Notes under the pieces: generated by a model
Seen by the model: the letters and a program-made list of their open reading frames with translations, nothing else
What the model was told of the DNA's origin: nothing
The model's database searches: none
IMG/VR virus record: IMGVR_UViG_3300036768_001582
Coordinates: 1 to 30,086 of that record
DNA length: 30,086 bases
Source: a virus
Strand: one strand, 5' to 3'
Shown: positions 5,978-13,410 of the stretch, piece by piece
Position numbering within the stretch: the stretch's first letter is position 1
Layout: every line of letters begins with the position of its first letter
Position numbers and translations under genes: made by a program

Positions 5978-6229
5978 TCACCCTCGCCGGTCGCGGTTGG
6001 GTCCGATGGTCCGCTTGATTTCCTCGAAGACGGCCGTGAGCTTGTGGACGGCGGCGACCACCTCCGACTGGAGCTTGAGCGCGAGGTCGGTGTAGTCCTT
6101 CGCGTCCTTGATGCGCGCGGCGCGCTCTTCCTTCAGCTCCTTGTCCTTCTCGCGGAGCCAGTAGATGAGCACCGCGATGGCGAGCCCCGCCGTCCCGTGC
6201 TCCGCGATGGTGGTGAGGAACGCCTGCAC
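5978..6229 (-). CDS. Small membrane protein with one TM segment and a coiled coil (XhlA/holin-like)
   Basis: An 83-residue protein begins with GTG at 6229. Residues 9-25 (AEHGTAGLAIAVLIYWL) form a single membrane segment near the N-terminus, followed by a highly charged helix (REKDKELKEERAARIKDAKDY) and an amphipathic helix (ALKLQSEVVAAVHKLTAVFEEIKRTI). This recalls small haemolysin XhlA-like proteins and some holin or i-spanin proteins. No clear ribosome site is seen ahead of the GTG. It is the first gene of the lysis region, directly after the last glycine-rich adhesin gene, and its stop overlaps the next frame. The role in membrane permeabilisation is inferred. Confidence 0.62.
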   Translation of the reverse strand: MQAFLTTIAEHGTAGLAIAVLIYWLREKDKELKEERAARIKDAKDYTDLALKLQSEVVAAVHKLTAVFEEIKRTIGPNRDRRG

Positions 6230-6257
6230 GCCGCGAAGTGTATCGAAGCGCGCGCGA

Positions 6258-7151
6258 TTACTCCACCCACGCGACGATGAGATACCCGGTCCCGCCGTCG
6301 CCGCCGGCCTGGCCCGCGCCGCCGGAGTTCACCGCGCACGGACCACCACCGCCCCCGCCTCCGCCGCATCCGCGGAGCCCCGGAGCGCCCGCGGTCCCGG
6401 GGAAGCCGAGGCCGCTGTTCACGCCCGCGTTCCCGTTCGCCGTCCCACCGTTGCCGCCGTAGCCCGCGAACGCGGGGAAGCCGGGGAAGTTGGAGTGCCC
6501 GCCTCCGCCGCCCCCACCGCCGGAGTTGTACGAGCCGGAGTTGGCCGGCCGCGTGCCGGGGTTGCCGGAGTAGTTCACCGTGTCGGTGAACGGTCCCATG
6601 ACCGCGGGGATGCCGATGCTCGCATCCTGCGGCGACGCGGAGACGGAGGCGCCATACCCGCCGTTGCCGGGGAGGTTCGTCCCGAGGCCGTCGTAGCCGA
6701 TGGTGTACCCCGCGTCGGAGCCGTTGTTCGTGCCGAGGCGCACCGCGTTGCCGCCGCCCGACACGGAGCTGAACTTGCCCTGCTGACCGCCCGCGCCGCC
6801 GGCGAACGTGGCGAGCCGCACGCCCGAGCGCTCGATGGTCGTGTCCCCGCCGTCGGTGCCGGGAGTGCCCACGCCAGCCGGCGGGTTCGCTCCGGGACCA
6901 CCCGTTCCGGGCGCGCCGATGGAGAAGTCGAGCACGTCCCCCGGCGAGACGGAGAGGACCTCGAAGTGGCCTTGCGCGCCGCCGCCCCCGCCACCACCAC
7001 CGGCCTTCGTCGTCGTGCTCGTGTCGCCGGCGGAGCCGCCGCCCCCGCCTCCGCCGCCACCCAGGCCCCAGACGTACAGCGAGCGCACGCCCAGAGGGAC
7101 GGTGAAGCTCGCGGTGCCGCCGGTGTACTCGCGATATCGGAGACGCGCCAT
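6258..7151 (-). CDS. Glycine-rich adhesin-like tail protein, paralog 3
   Basis: The protein has 297 residues. The N-terminus (TASFTVPLGVRSLYVWGLGGG) matches the pattern of glycine-rich phage tail proteins, in which a short beta strand with VP.GV..L.VWG leads into polyglycine. Several pure Gly runs of 6-9 residues follow, separated by short variable stretches, and the end GGDGGTGYLIVAWVE matches its two neighbours. Such Gly-rich domains in tail adhesins of T-even-like phages form packed polyglycine-II helices whose loops set host range; the same fold is inferred here. The start at 7151 has a GAGAGGGA ribosome site. It has no cysteines near the N-terminus, unlike paralogs 1 and 2. Confidence 0.75.
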   Translation of the reverse strand: MARLRYREYTGGTASFTVPLGVRSLYVWGLGGGGGGGGGSAGDTSTTTKAGGGGGGGGAQGHFEVLSVSPGDVLDFSIGAPGTGGPGANPPAGVGTPGTDGGDTTIERSGVRLATFAGGAGGQQGKFSSVSGGGNAVRLGTNNGSDAGYTIGYDGLGTNLPGNGGYGASVSASPQDASIGIPAVMGPFTDTVNYSGNPGTRPANSGSYNSGGGGGGGGHSNFPGFPAFAGYGGNGGTANGNAGVNSGLGFPGTAGAPGLRGCGGGGGGGGPCAVNSGGAGQAGGDGGTGYLIVAWVE

Positions 7152-7160
7152 CGTTCCCTC

Positions 7161-8018
7161 TCAGTCGAAGTAGCTCAGGATGACACGCCCCGGCGCGCCG
7201 TCGCCACCAGCGCCACCGGCCCCGATGACGGTACCCGCGCAGCCGCCTCCGCCTCCGCCGCCCCCACCGCATCCCGGGCGCGTCGCCGCGGTCCCCGGGG
7301 AGCCCGCCGTGGCGTTCGTAGAATGGCCGTTGCCGCCCGCGCCGCCGTCACCCAGGACGCCGTCCGCGGCCGTCGAGAACATCGTGGAGCGCGCGCCACC
7401 GCCTCCGCCGCGGCCGCCCCAGCGCGTGCTCGCGTCGGAGCCCGTCGCGCCGCCCAGGCCGCCGTCGCCGGCGCTCGACGTCGGCGTCCCGTACGTGAGG
7501 AGGTCGTGATTGGCCCGGCTCGGGCCACCAAAGCCGTCGCCGGCCGTGAGCCGGTAATCGGGGTTGTTCACCGTACGGCTCGCCGTCGTCGGCGGCCCGC
7601 CGTAAGCGATGCCGTTGTAGGTGTCCTGCTTCATGCCGCCGGCCGCGCCGTGCCACCGCGCCAGCTCCGCGCCGCCCTGGACGCGGAAGATAGACGGCTG
7701 GCCATCGGCGCCCGCCGTCGCGTTGTTGCCGTCGGAGCCCGTGCCGCCCGCGCCGGCCCCGGTGCCGCCGGCCCCCACCTCGACCTCGTACGTCGTGCCC
7801 GGGACGACCGTGACGATGAACGTGTATGCCGGAGCAGCCCCGCCGCCTCCGCCACCGCACGCTTGCGACGAGAGCGCGAACGTCCCCGGCTTCCCTCCGC
7901 CGCCCTGCCCGCCACCGCCGCAGCCCGTGAGCCGAACGCGCGTGACGCCGACGGGGCACGTCCACGTGTACGTGCCTGCGCCGTCGAACACCCGCCGAAT
8001 CTCGCGCGCCTTGCCCAT
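7161..8018 (-). CDS. Glycine-rich adhesin-like tail protein, paralog 2
   Basis: The protein has 285 residues. It opens with RRVFDGAGTYTWTCPVGVTRVRLTGCGGGG, close to paralog 1 (TYTWTCP.GV in both), and continues as Gly-rich blocks divided by longer variable loops. A Thr/Val-rich strand (YTFIVTVVPGTTYEVEVGAGG) occurs near residue 68, matching STVIVPVTPGVTYDIFIGSGG in paralog 1. The end GGDGAPGRVILSYFD matches its neighbours. The shared frame of conserved strands with divergent loops fits a receptor-binding adhesin under diversifying selection. The spacing to both neighbours is only a few bases, which indicates tandem duplication in one transcript. Confidence 0.75.
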   Translation of the reverse strand: MGKAREIRRVFDGAGTYTWTCPVGVTRVRLTGCGGGGQGGGGKPGTFALSSQACGGGGGGAAPAYTFIVTVVPGTTYEVEVGAGGTGAGAGGTGSDGNNATAGADGQPSIFRVQGGAELARWHGAAGGMKQDTYNGIAYGGPPTTASRTVNNPDYRLTAGDGFGGPSRANHDLLTYGTPTSSAGDGGLGGATGSDASTRWGGRGGGGGARSTMFSTAADGVLGDGGAGGNGHSTNATAGSPGTAATRPGCGGGGGGGGGCAGTVIGAGGAGGDGAPGRVILSYFD

Positions 8019-8021
8019 CGG

Positions 8022-8837
8022 TCACTCCACCCACGAGATGATGAGGCGGCCACCGGAGCCCGCGCCGCCGTTGCCGCCGACTCCGCCACCGGCGGAGCCG
8101 CATCCACCGCCTCCGCCCCCTCCGCCACCGGCTCCGAAGCCCGTGGCGTTGCCGCCCGGCGAGCCCGCTCCCCCCGCGCCGGCGTCGTTGTGGTTGCCGC
8201 CGTTGCCGCCGGCCCCGCCCTGGGAGCCGAAGGCCCCGCCGCCTCCACCGCCTCCTCCTCCGCCACCCTTCCGGGTGCCGTTGGTGCCCTGCGCGCCGTA
8301 CGCGCCGCCGAGGCCGCCACCGTTCGCCGCGCCCGTGTCCGGCGGCACGGTCGTCGTCGTCCACGCGCCGAAGCCGCCGCGACCGGGCATGCGGTCGAAG
8401 TCGTTGTTGTAGGCGATGGGCAGCCGCGACGTGAGCCCGCCGAGGCTCCAGTTGCCGTTGAGCCCCGGAGCGCCGCGAGCAGCGCCGAGGAACTTCGCGA
8501 GGAAGTTGGGCGCGGAGCCCTGCGCACGGATGTACGTGTCGGTCCCGTCGCCCGCGTTGTTCGTGCCCGGCGTCGTGCCGCCAGCGCCCCCGGACCCGAT
8601 GAAGATGTCGTAGGTGACGCCGGGCGTGACGGGGACGATGACCGTGCTCTCCGTCGCGCCACCACCGCCCGCGCCGCTGCTCGGAACGGTCGTGGACGTC
8701 GAATCGCCGCCGGCGCCCTTCCCTCCGCCGCCTCCGCCTCCGATGCCTTGGAGGATGACGCACTTCACCCCGGCTGGGCACGTCCACGTGTACGAGCCCG
8801 GCGTGTCGAACGTGCGGTTGACCCACTTCGCGCCCAT
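8022..8837 (-). CDS. Glycine-rich adhesin-like tail protein, paralog 1
   Basis: The protein has 271 residues from the ATG at 8837 (MGAKWVNRTFDTPG); an upstream extension of the frame to 8939 is Arg/Pro/Thr-rich and would overlap the fibre gene, so it is rejected. SYTWTCPAGVKCVILQGIGGGG near residue 14 and the end GGAGSGGRLIISWVE are shared with paralogs 2 and 3. Gly runs of 7-10 residues recur through the C-terminal half. It directly follows the fibre gene ending at 8851 and probably forms a fibre tip or a short tail adhesin. Assignment to the Gly-rich tail-protein class is good; the receptor is unknown. Confidence 0.75.
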   Translation of the reverse strand: MGAKWVNRTFDTPGSYTWTCPAGVKCVILQGIGGGGGGGKGAGGDSTSTTVPSSGAGGGGATESTVIVPVTPGVTYDIFIGSGGAGGTTPGTNNAGDGTDTYIRAQGSAPNFLAKFLGAARGAPGLNGNWSLGGLTSRLPIAYNNDFDRMPGRGGFGAWTTTTVPPDTGAANGGGLGGAYGAQGTNGTRKGGGGGGGGGGGAFGSQGGAGGNGGNHNDAGAGGAGSPGGNATGFGAGGGGGGGGGCGSAGGGVGGNGGAGSGGRLIISWVE

Positions 8838-8850
8838 CGTCGGCCTCCGT

Positions 8851-10038
8851 TCAGTCGATGAACCAGTCGGTGCCGTCGGAGTGGAAGCGGTAGCTGCCCC
8901 AGTCGGCGATGAGCGTGCGCGCGGCGGCCACGCCCTCAATCTTGACGACGTTCGCGCCGGCGAGGTCGTGCGGCTCGACGGTGAGCGCGTTCGTCCCGAA
9001 CGTCCCCTTCACGTCCTTGATGAAGATGACGCGCCCCGCCGTCGGAGCGGGGAGGACGAGCGTGACCGCGCCGCCGCTCGTGTCCGCGTAGACCTGGCGC
9101 TCCGTCGTGAGCGTCGTGTTCGCGTTGATGGCGCTCGACGTCGTGCCGAGCGGGCCGGCGTCGACGTACGCGCGGAGCGCATCGAGCTGGGAGGCGAGCG
9201 TCCCGGCCGCGAGCCCGAAGTGGTAGCTGGCCGCGCTCGCGTCGGCGTAGACCTTGGCCGCGCCGCCGGCGCTCGCGAGGTCGCTGACAATCTTGTCGAG
9301 CTGGCCCTCCACCGTCGTCGCCGGGTTCGTCGTGCCGTCGGCCCACGCGCCGCCGCCTCCGTACGAGAGCGACGCGCCGCCGTGGGCCGTCGCGCTGTTC
9401 ACGTGCGACGCGAGCAGGGAGAGCAGCTCGCTCACCGCCTCCTTCGCGCGCCCCTTCCGGAGCGAGAGCGGGGATGTGGCGGCGACGAACGTGTCCTGGC
9501 GGCGCGTCGTGGAGATGTCCGCGTTGAGCACGCTGGTCTGGCCGTTGATGAGCAGGACGTCGGCGACGAGGATGCGCGCGGCGTCGAGCGACGGGCGCGT
9601 GGCGAGGCCGCTCGCGGCTTCGACGCCGGCCACCACGCGCGTCTCGAAGGTCTCGGCGCGCGAGAAGTACACCGTGGCGCCGTTGCCGTCGGTGCGCGCG
9701 TCGGTGAGGTTGCGCCCGAAGCCGACGAAGATGGACAGCCAGCGCTCGTTGCCGGGGTTCGCCACGGTCGTCGAGATGCCGTTGTAGTCCGCGGCGCAGT
9801 TCACGTTCTGGTTGGCCGGGATGCGGATGCGCCGGCCGGTCGCGTCGTACGCGGCTCCGGCGGTCATCAGGACCGTCATGTTCGGGACGGCCTGCTCCGA
9901 ACAGGCCAGCCCGTAGTGGATGCCCGTCAGGTCGGCGTCGACGACCATGTTCCAGTCGGCGGCCTCGGCCTTCGCGAAGCCGTCGTCCAGCTCCGCCTCG
10001 GTCACCTTCTGTCGGAAGTAGTAGTCCAGACGGTCCAT
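8851..10038 (-). CDS. Tail fibre-like protein
   Basis: The protein has 395 residues. Its N-terminus (MDRLDYYFRQKVTEAELDDGF) and residues about 20-130 look like a baseplate-attachment domain found in fibre proteins next to gpI-like genes. The middle (residues 195-290) is helical and repetitive (SLRKGRAKEAVSELLSLLASHV, ATTVEGQLDKIVSDLASAGGAAKV). The C-terminus (TTLTTERQVYADTSGGAVTLVLPAP...VEGVAAARTL...YRFHSDGTDWFI) resembles the beta-rich tip seen in many tail fibres. It lies between the gpI-like gene and the three Gly-rich adhesins, the expected place for the fibre shaft. The fibre class is supported by order and composition; no receptor can be named. Confidence 0.7.
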   Translation of the reverse strand: MDRLDYYFRQKVTEAELDDGFAKAEAADWNMVVDADLTGIHYGLACSEQAVPNMTVLMTAGAAYDATGRRIRIPANQNVNCAADYNGISTTVANPGNERWLSIFVGFGRNLTDARTDGNGATVYFSRAETFETRVVAGVEAASGLATRPSLDAARILVADVLLINGQTSVLNADISTTRRQDTFVAATSPLSLRKGRAKEAVSELLSLLASHVNSATAHGGASLSYGGGGAWADGTTNPATTVEGQLDKIVSDLASAGGAAKVYADASAASYHFGLAAGTLASQLDALRAYVDAGPLGTTSSAINANTTLTTERQVYADTSGGAVTLVLPAPTAGRVIFIKDVKGTFGTNALTVEPHDLAGANVVKIEGVAAARTLIADWGSYRFHSDGTDWFID

Positions 10039-10052
10039 CGCTCAGCTCCGTT

Positions 10053-11819
10053 CTAGTGCAGCTCCCACGTCACGCCCAGCTCGCTGAGACCCAGCTCCAG
10101 GTGGTCGACGACCGTGGGCGCGGTCGGCTCGACGATGTTCACGAGGTGGGTGTGGGAGGGCTTCATGTACTTCACGATGGTGCGAAGTCGCGCGCGCTGC
10201 TCCGCCGTGAGCGTGAAGGCCACGTTGACGTCGAATGCGTAGCGCATGAACGACGACGACGGACCCAGCACCCAGTCTACACCCAATTCGGCTTCCCCGA
10301 GCGACAGTCCCTCACCGAGGTACGGCGTGAGCGTCACGTCGAAGCCGAGGAAGACGCGCACCGCGTTGCGGATGCCGGGGTCGGTGCCCTTCTGCTTGTA
10401 GAGCGGGACGAGCAGCCGCACGAGCTGGCGCTTTTCGCTGAGCGTGAGGTCGAAGGCGAACGGGTTGCCGAGGTCCGCGAGCATCGCGTCCACGATGTCC
10501 TCGGGCGCTGTGTCCGGGTCGAGCGCGTCGGCGAAGCGGTCCACCTCGCAGAGGAGCACATCCGTGACTTCCTGGAGGCAGGCGGCGAACTTCTCCAGGT
10601 CCTTCGTCTCGTCCTCGCGCCGGTTCATCTGCGGCAGCATCTTGTAGAGGTCGAAGTCGCGGCCCTCCGGCTTCGGGCACGCCGGCGCGACGAAGTCGGC
10701 CGTGTTGAAGGGCGCCTGGACCGCGTTCCCCTCGGTGTCCTCCACGCCGGTCACGGTGACGCGGTAGCGGCGCCCGAGCGAGGCGCGCGTCGACAGCGTC
10801 AGCTCCACGACGCGGTCGGTGACCGCGCGCACGAGCGTCACCGTCGGCGTGACCGCGGGAACGTCGAGCGGCGTGGCCGCGTAGTTGCCCGGGCGCAGCG
10901 CGTCGTCCGCGGCGCTCGCGTCGAGCAGCTTCACGGCTTCGTCGAAGCTCACGAGCACGGTCGTGTGCCCCGTCGCCTGGGCGGAGACGACGCGCGGCGC
11001 GGTCAGGTCCTCGACCTGGAACGTGTAGACGGTGTCGAGCGTGGCACCGCTGCTCGTCGCGGAGACGACGCGGACGGAGACGGTGGCCTCCGAGACGAAG
11101 TCCACGAGCGGGTCGATGACGATGCGGTACATCGCGCTCGGGCCGGCGACGGCTCCCGCCGTCGAGCCCGGGCCGGTGAAGCCGGCCTGGAACACGCCGT
11201 TCTGCCACGCGAGGACGCCGTCGACGTAGACGCTCGTGGACGCGAGCGTGATGGTGGCCGCGGCCGTCGTCGCGATGAGCGTGAGGTCGATGTTCGACGC
11301 CTTCGGCACGCCCGTCGCGCCGGGCTCGGGGTTGCGGCTCGCGAGCACCAGCCCCGCCGGCGTCGCGTCGAGGACGAGCGCGTCGAGCCACACGCCCGGC
11401 AGCTCCACTTCGTACGCGGCCGCCGCGATGCTCGTGGCGAGCTTCAGCCTGAACTTCAGGTCGTGGTTGCCGACGAGCGACGTGACGTTGATGACGCCGT
11501 CGATGAGCTGGAGCGTCGAGCCCGGCGTGAGCTTGCGCGAGCCGTGGACCTGGGCGTCCACGCCCCACTCCAGCTCCCACCAGACGCTCGCCGGCATGCT
11601 CGTCGGCGGCCGCACGACGGCCGTGAAGCGGACGAGCTTCTGGCCGGTCATGTCCGCGGTCTGCGCCACGAGGACGTTGTCGCCCGTGTTGAACGTGTAG
11701 GTGATGCCCGCGACGTCGGAGCCCAGCGCGAACACGTACTCCCCGAGCGGCGGCGTCGTGCCGTTCGGCTTGATGCGGCCCTGCGTCGAGCCGAGGAGTC
11801 GGTTCAGCGCGGTGCTCAT
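10053..11819 (-). CDS. gpI-like baseplate wedge protein fused to Ig-like surface domains
   Basis: The protein has 588 residues. The C-terminal 200 residues (from about YKMLPQMNRREDETKDLEKFAACLQEV) resemble the P2 gpI tail-protein family: LDPDTAPEDIVDAMLADLGNP, then KRQLVRLLVPLYKQKGTDPGIRNAVRVFLG, then RLRTIVKYMKPSHTHL near the end. The N-terminal 150 residues are a beta-rich domain. They are followed by two SbsA/bacterial Ig-like domains (RNPEPGATGVPKASNIDLTL near 162; APRVVSAQATGHTTVLVSFDEAV near 275, ending VTGVEDTEGNAV). Classical gpI is about 180-200 residues, so nearly 400 residues of probable carbohydrate-contact or decorating domains have been added. It would join fibre proteins to the baseplate. 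Confidence 0.78.
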   Translation of the reverse strand: MSTALNRLLGSTQGRIKPNGTTPPLGEYVFALGSDVAGITYTFNTGDNVLVAQTADMTGQKLVRFTAVVRPPTSMPASVWWELEWGVDAQVHGSRKLTPGSTLQLIDGVINVTSLVGNHDLKFRLKLATSIAAAAYEVELPGVWLDALVLDATPAGLVLASRNPEPGATGVPKASNIDLTLIATTAAATITLASTSVYVDGVLAWQNGVFQAGFTGPGSTAGAVAGPSAMYRIVIDPLVDFVSEATVSVRVVSATSSGATLDTVYTFQVEDLTAPRVVSAQATGHTTVLVSFDEAVKLLDASAADDALRPGNYAATPLDVPAVTPTVTLVRAVTDRVVELTLSTRASLGRRYRVTVTGVEDTEGNAVQAPFNTADFVAPACPKPEGRDFDLYKMLPQMNRREDETKDLEKFAACLQEVTDVLLCEVDRFADALDPDTAPEDIVDAMLADLGNPFAFDLTLSEKRQLVRLLVPLYKQKGTDPGIRNAVRVFLGFDVTLTPYLGEGLSLGEAELGVDWVLGPSSSFMRYAFDVNVAFTLTAEQRARLRTIVKYMKPSHTHLVNIVEPTAPTVVDHLELGLSELGVTWELH

Positions 11820-11825
11820 CGCGCC

Positions 11826-12527
11826 TCAGAGCTGGCGGAGGACTTCGACGTGGTCGAAGAACCCGCGCCGCGTGATGTCCTGCGTCTTGAAGCCGAAGCC
11901 GGCGTAGCCGGACGTGAACGGGGCGGAGCTGCTGTTCACCCCGAGCGCGTCGTCCACGAAGTCGGTCATCCCCGCGATGGCCACCCACGACGGCGTCGTC
12001 ACGTCCCCGAGGACGCTCTGGAAGCACTTGAGGATGACGTCCCCGTTGAGGTTCACGACCATGTCGAGGCGCAGGTGCAGCCACGTGTTGTTCGCGAAGC
12101 TCGCGGTGGACCGGCGCAGGATGCCGTTCGTCGGCGGCACCGTGACGGCTCCGGCGGGGACGCCGCCGGAGAAGGCGCCCTTGCGGAGGACGATGTGGTG
12201 CGGGTCCTCGTCGGAGAGCCCGAGCAGATAGCCCTGCGCGGTGACGTCGGCGGCCTGGAGGCCGAGGAAGAGGAACGGCGCGAAGTTGGTCGGGCCGCCG
12301 CTCTGCCCGCGCTTGATGGCGGCGCGGATGGAGCCGCCCTTCGCCATCGGCGCGAAGTTCACCTGGGCGGCGTAGAGGCCGACGGAGCCCGCGGTGTTCG
12401 CGAGCGAGTTGAAGCCGTAGACGAAGCTGCCGCCGCCCGTCGGCGGCGCGATGCCCGCGGTGACGCCGCGGTCCACGACGCCGATGGAAAGCGCGTTCGC
12501 CAGGACACCCCAATCTGCACTTGCCAC
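11826..12527 (-). CDS. Putative structural protein, possibly with a lectin/LamG-like beta-sandwich
   Basis: The protein has 233 residues, beginning at the GTG at 12527 with a strong GAGGAGG site. It is beta-rich throughout with segments such as HIVLRKGAF, NNTWLHLRLDMVVNLNGDVILKCFQS and a last block YAGFGFKTQDITRRGFFDHVEVLR. The pattern of a long strand pair describing something measured along a chain, then AGFGF...FDHVEV at the C-terminus, resembles concanavalin A-like domains of phage structural proteins. This is similarity of pattern, not a confirmed family. It lies between the repeat protein and the gpI-like gene, so a receptor- or sugar-binding tail accessory is likely. Confidence 0.62.
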   Translation of the reverse strand: MASADWGVLANALSIGVVDRGVTAGIAPPTGGGSFVYGFNSLANTAGSVGLYAAQVNFAPMAKGGSIRAAIKRGQSGGPTNFAPFLFLGLQAADVTAQGYLLGLSDEDPHHIVLRKGAFSGGVPAGAVTVPPTNGILRRSTASFANNTWLHLRLDMVVNLNGDVILKCFQSVLGDVTTPSWVAIAGMTDFVDDALGVNSSSAPFTSGYAGFGFKTQDITRRGFFDHVEVLRQL

Positions 12528-12537
12528 GGTAGCCTCC

Positions 12538-13407
12538 TCAGAACGCGGTCGTGACCATCAGGTCAATCCAATACTTGCGAGCGTCAGCGGTGACATATAC
12601 CGCATCCGCGGCCGTCTCGACGAGGTCGATGACGCCCGCGCCGATGCCATTCTCAATCTGGAAGTGCGTCAGCCCGCTGAAGGCGACGTAGTACGCCTTC
12701 CCGCTCTGGAGCGGCGCGGGGTAGATGCTCGTGAGAATGGTCACCTTGTCGCCGTCGGCGAACGGGTGCGACACGTCGACATCGAACTGGTCGTTCAGCG
12801 GGTCGATGGTCACCTGGGTCGGAGCCTTCACCAGCTCGAAGGCGTCGACGGTGTTCCCGACGTTGTCGAAGGTCGCCGCCGAGAGGTCGACGCCGACCCC
12901 GGCGAAGGCCGTGATGTAGCCGGCGCTCCAGCCCGCCGCGGCCTCGAAGGAGTCGAACGTCTCCGCGACGCCCGGCGCGTCCCACACGGCCGCCTCCAGG
13001 TCCGTCCCGACGCCGACGAAGGCCGTGAGGTACGCCTCGTTGGAATCCCAGCCCTCCTCGAAGTCCTCGCGGTCCTCGGGCGCGGCGTCGAAGACGGCCT
13101 CCTCCGGCTCCGGCGAGTCAAGCGACCAGAGGAAGCTCTGGTTGTTGCTCCAAAGCTCCTCGAAGTCCTCCACCGTCTTGATGGTGACCTGGAGCGTCGT
13201 CATCTGCGCGTTCTGGAGGTTCACCGGGGCGAACGCGAAGAGGTACGTGTCATTGTCCCAGCCGCTCTCGAATCGCTCCCACGGCTCAGCCGGCGTCCCG
13301 AAGTCGGCCAGCTCCTCGAACGTCGACGTGGGCGTGAGCGTCCAGCCGGACGCCTCGCCGGCTCCGGCGCCTGCCGTCTCGAAAGAGAGGTTGGACGGCG
13401 CGGGCAT
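12538..13407 (-). CDS. Tail-associated protein with FE..W....Y..AF repeats
   Basis: The protein has 289 residues. Four degenerate repeats of about 33-37 residues cover 43-186, with the consensus [ED].FE.gW..N..YL.AF..V...L.aA.FD: ERFESGW at 44-50, DFEELW at 81-86, DFEEGW at 115-120 and SFEAAAGW at 153-160, with a remnant DAFELV at 188-193. The C-terminal 80 residues (HPFADGDKVTILTS...PLQSGKAYYVAF...FQIENGIGAGVIDL) resemble a module common in tail fibres that ends in YYV and F.I. No known enzyme motif is present. It directly follows baseplate J and probably projects from the baseplate. Function beyond structural is unknown. Confidence 0.68.
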   Translation of the reverse strand: MPAPSNLSFETAGAGAGEASGWTLTPTSTFEELADFGTPAEPWERFESGWDNDTYLFAFAPVNLQNAQMTTLQVTIKTVEDFEELWSNNQSFLWSLDSPEPEEAVFDAAPEDREDFEEGWDSNEAYLTAFVGVGTDLEAAVWDAPGVAETFDSFEAAAGWSAGYITAFAGVGVDLSAATFDNVGNTVDAFELVKAPTQVTIDPLNDQFDVDVSHPFADGDKVTILTSIYPAPLQSGKAYYVAFSGLTHFQIENGIGAGVIDLVETAADAVYVTADARKYWIDLMVTTAF

Positions 13408-13410
13408 CGG

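Noticed and set aside
6165-8861. An 898-codon plus-strand open frame
   Set aside because: It lies antisense to three glycine-rich genes; GC-rich Gly codons (GGC/GGN) read as Ala/Arg/Pro-rich frames on the other strand. Composition is Arg/Ala-rich with no domains.
8838-8939. An N-terminal extension of the first glycine-rich gene
   Set aside because: It would overlap the fibre gene and adds an Arg/Pro/Thr-rich stretch, while the ATG at 8837 gives the same opening as the paralogs.
10056-12554. An 832-codon plus-strand open frame opposite the gpI-like and lectin-like genes
   Set aside because: It crosses two well-supported minus-strand genes, has Arg/Val/Glu-biased composition and no domain or ribosome site.
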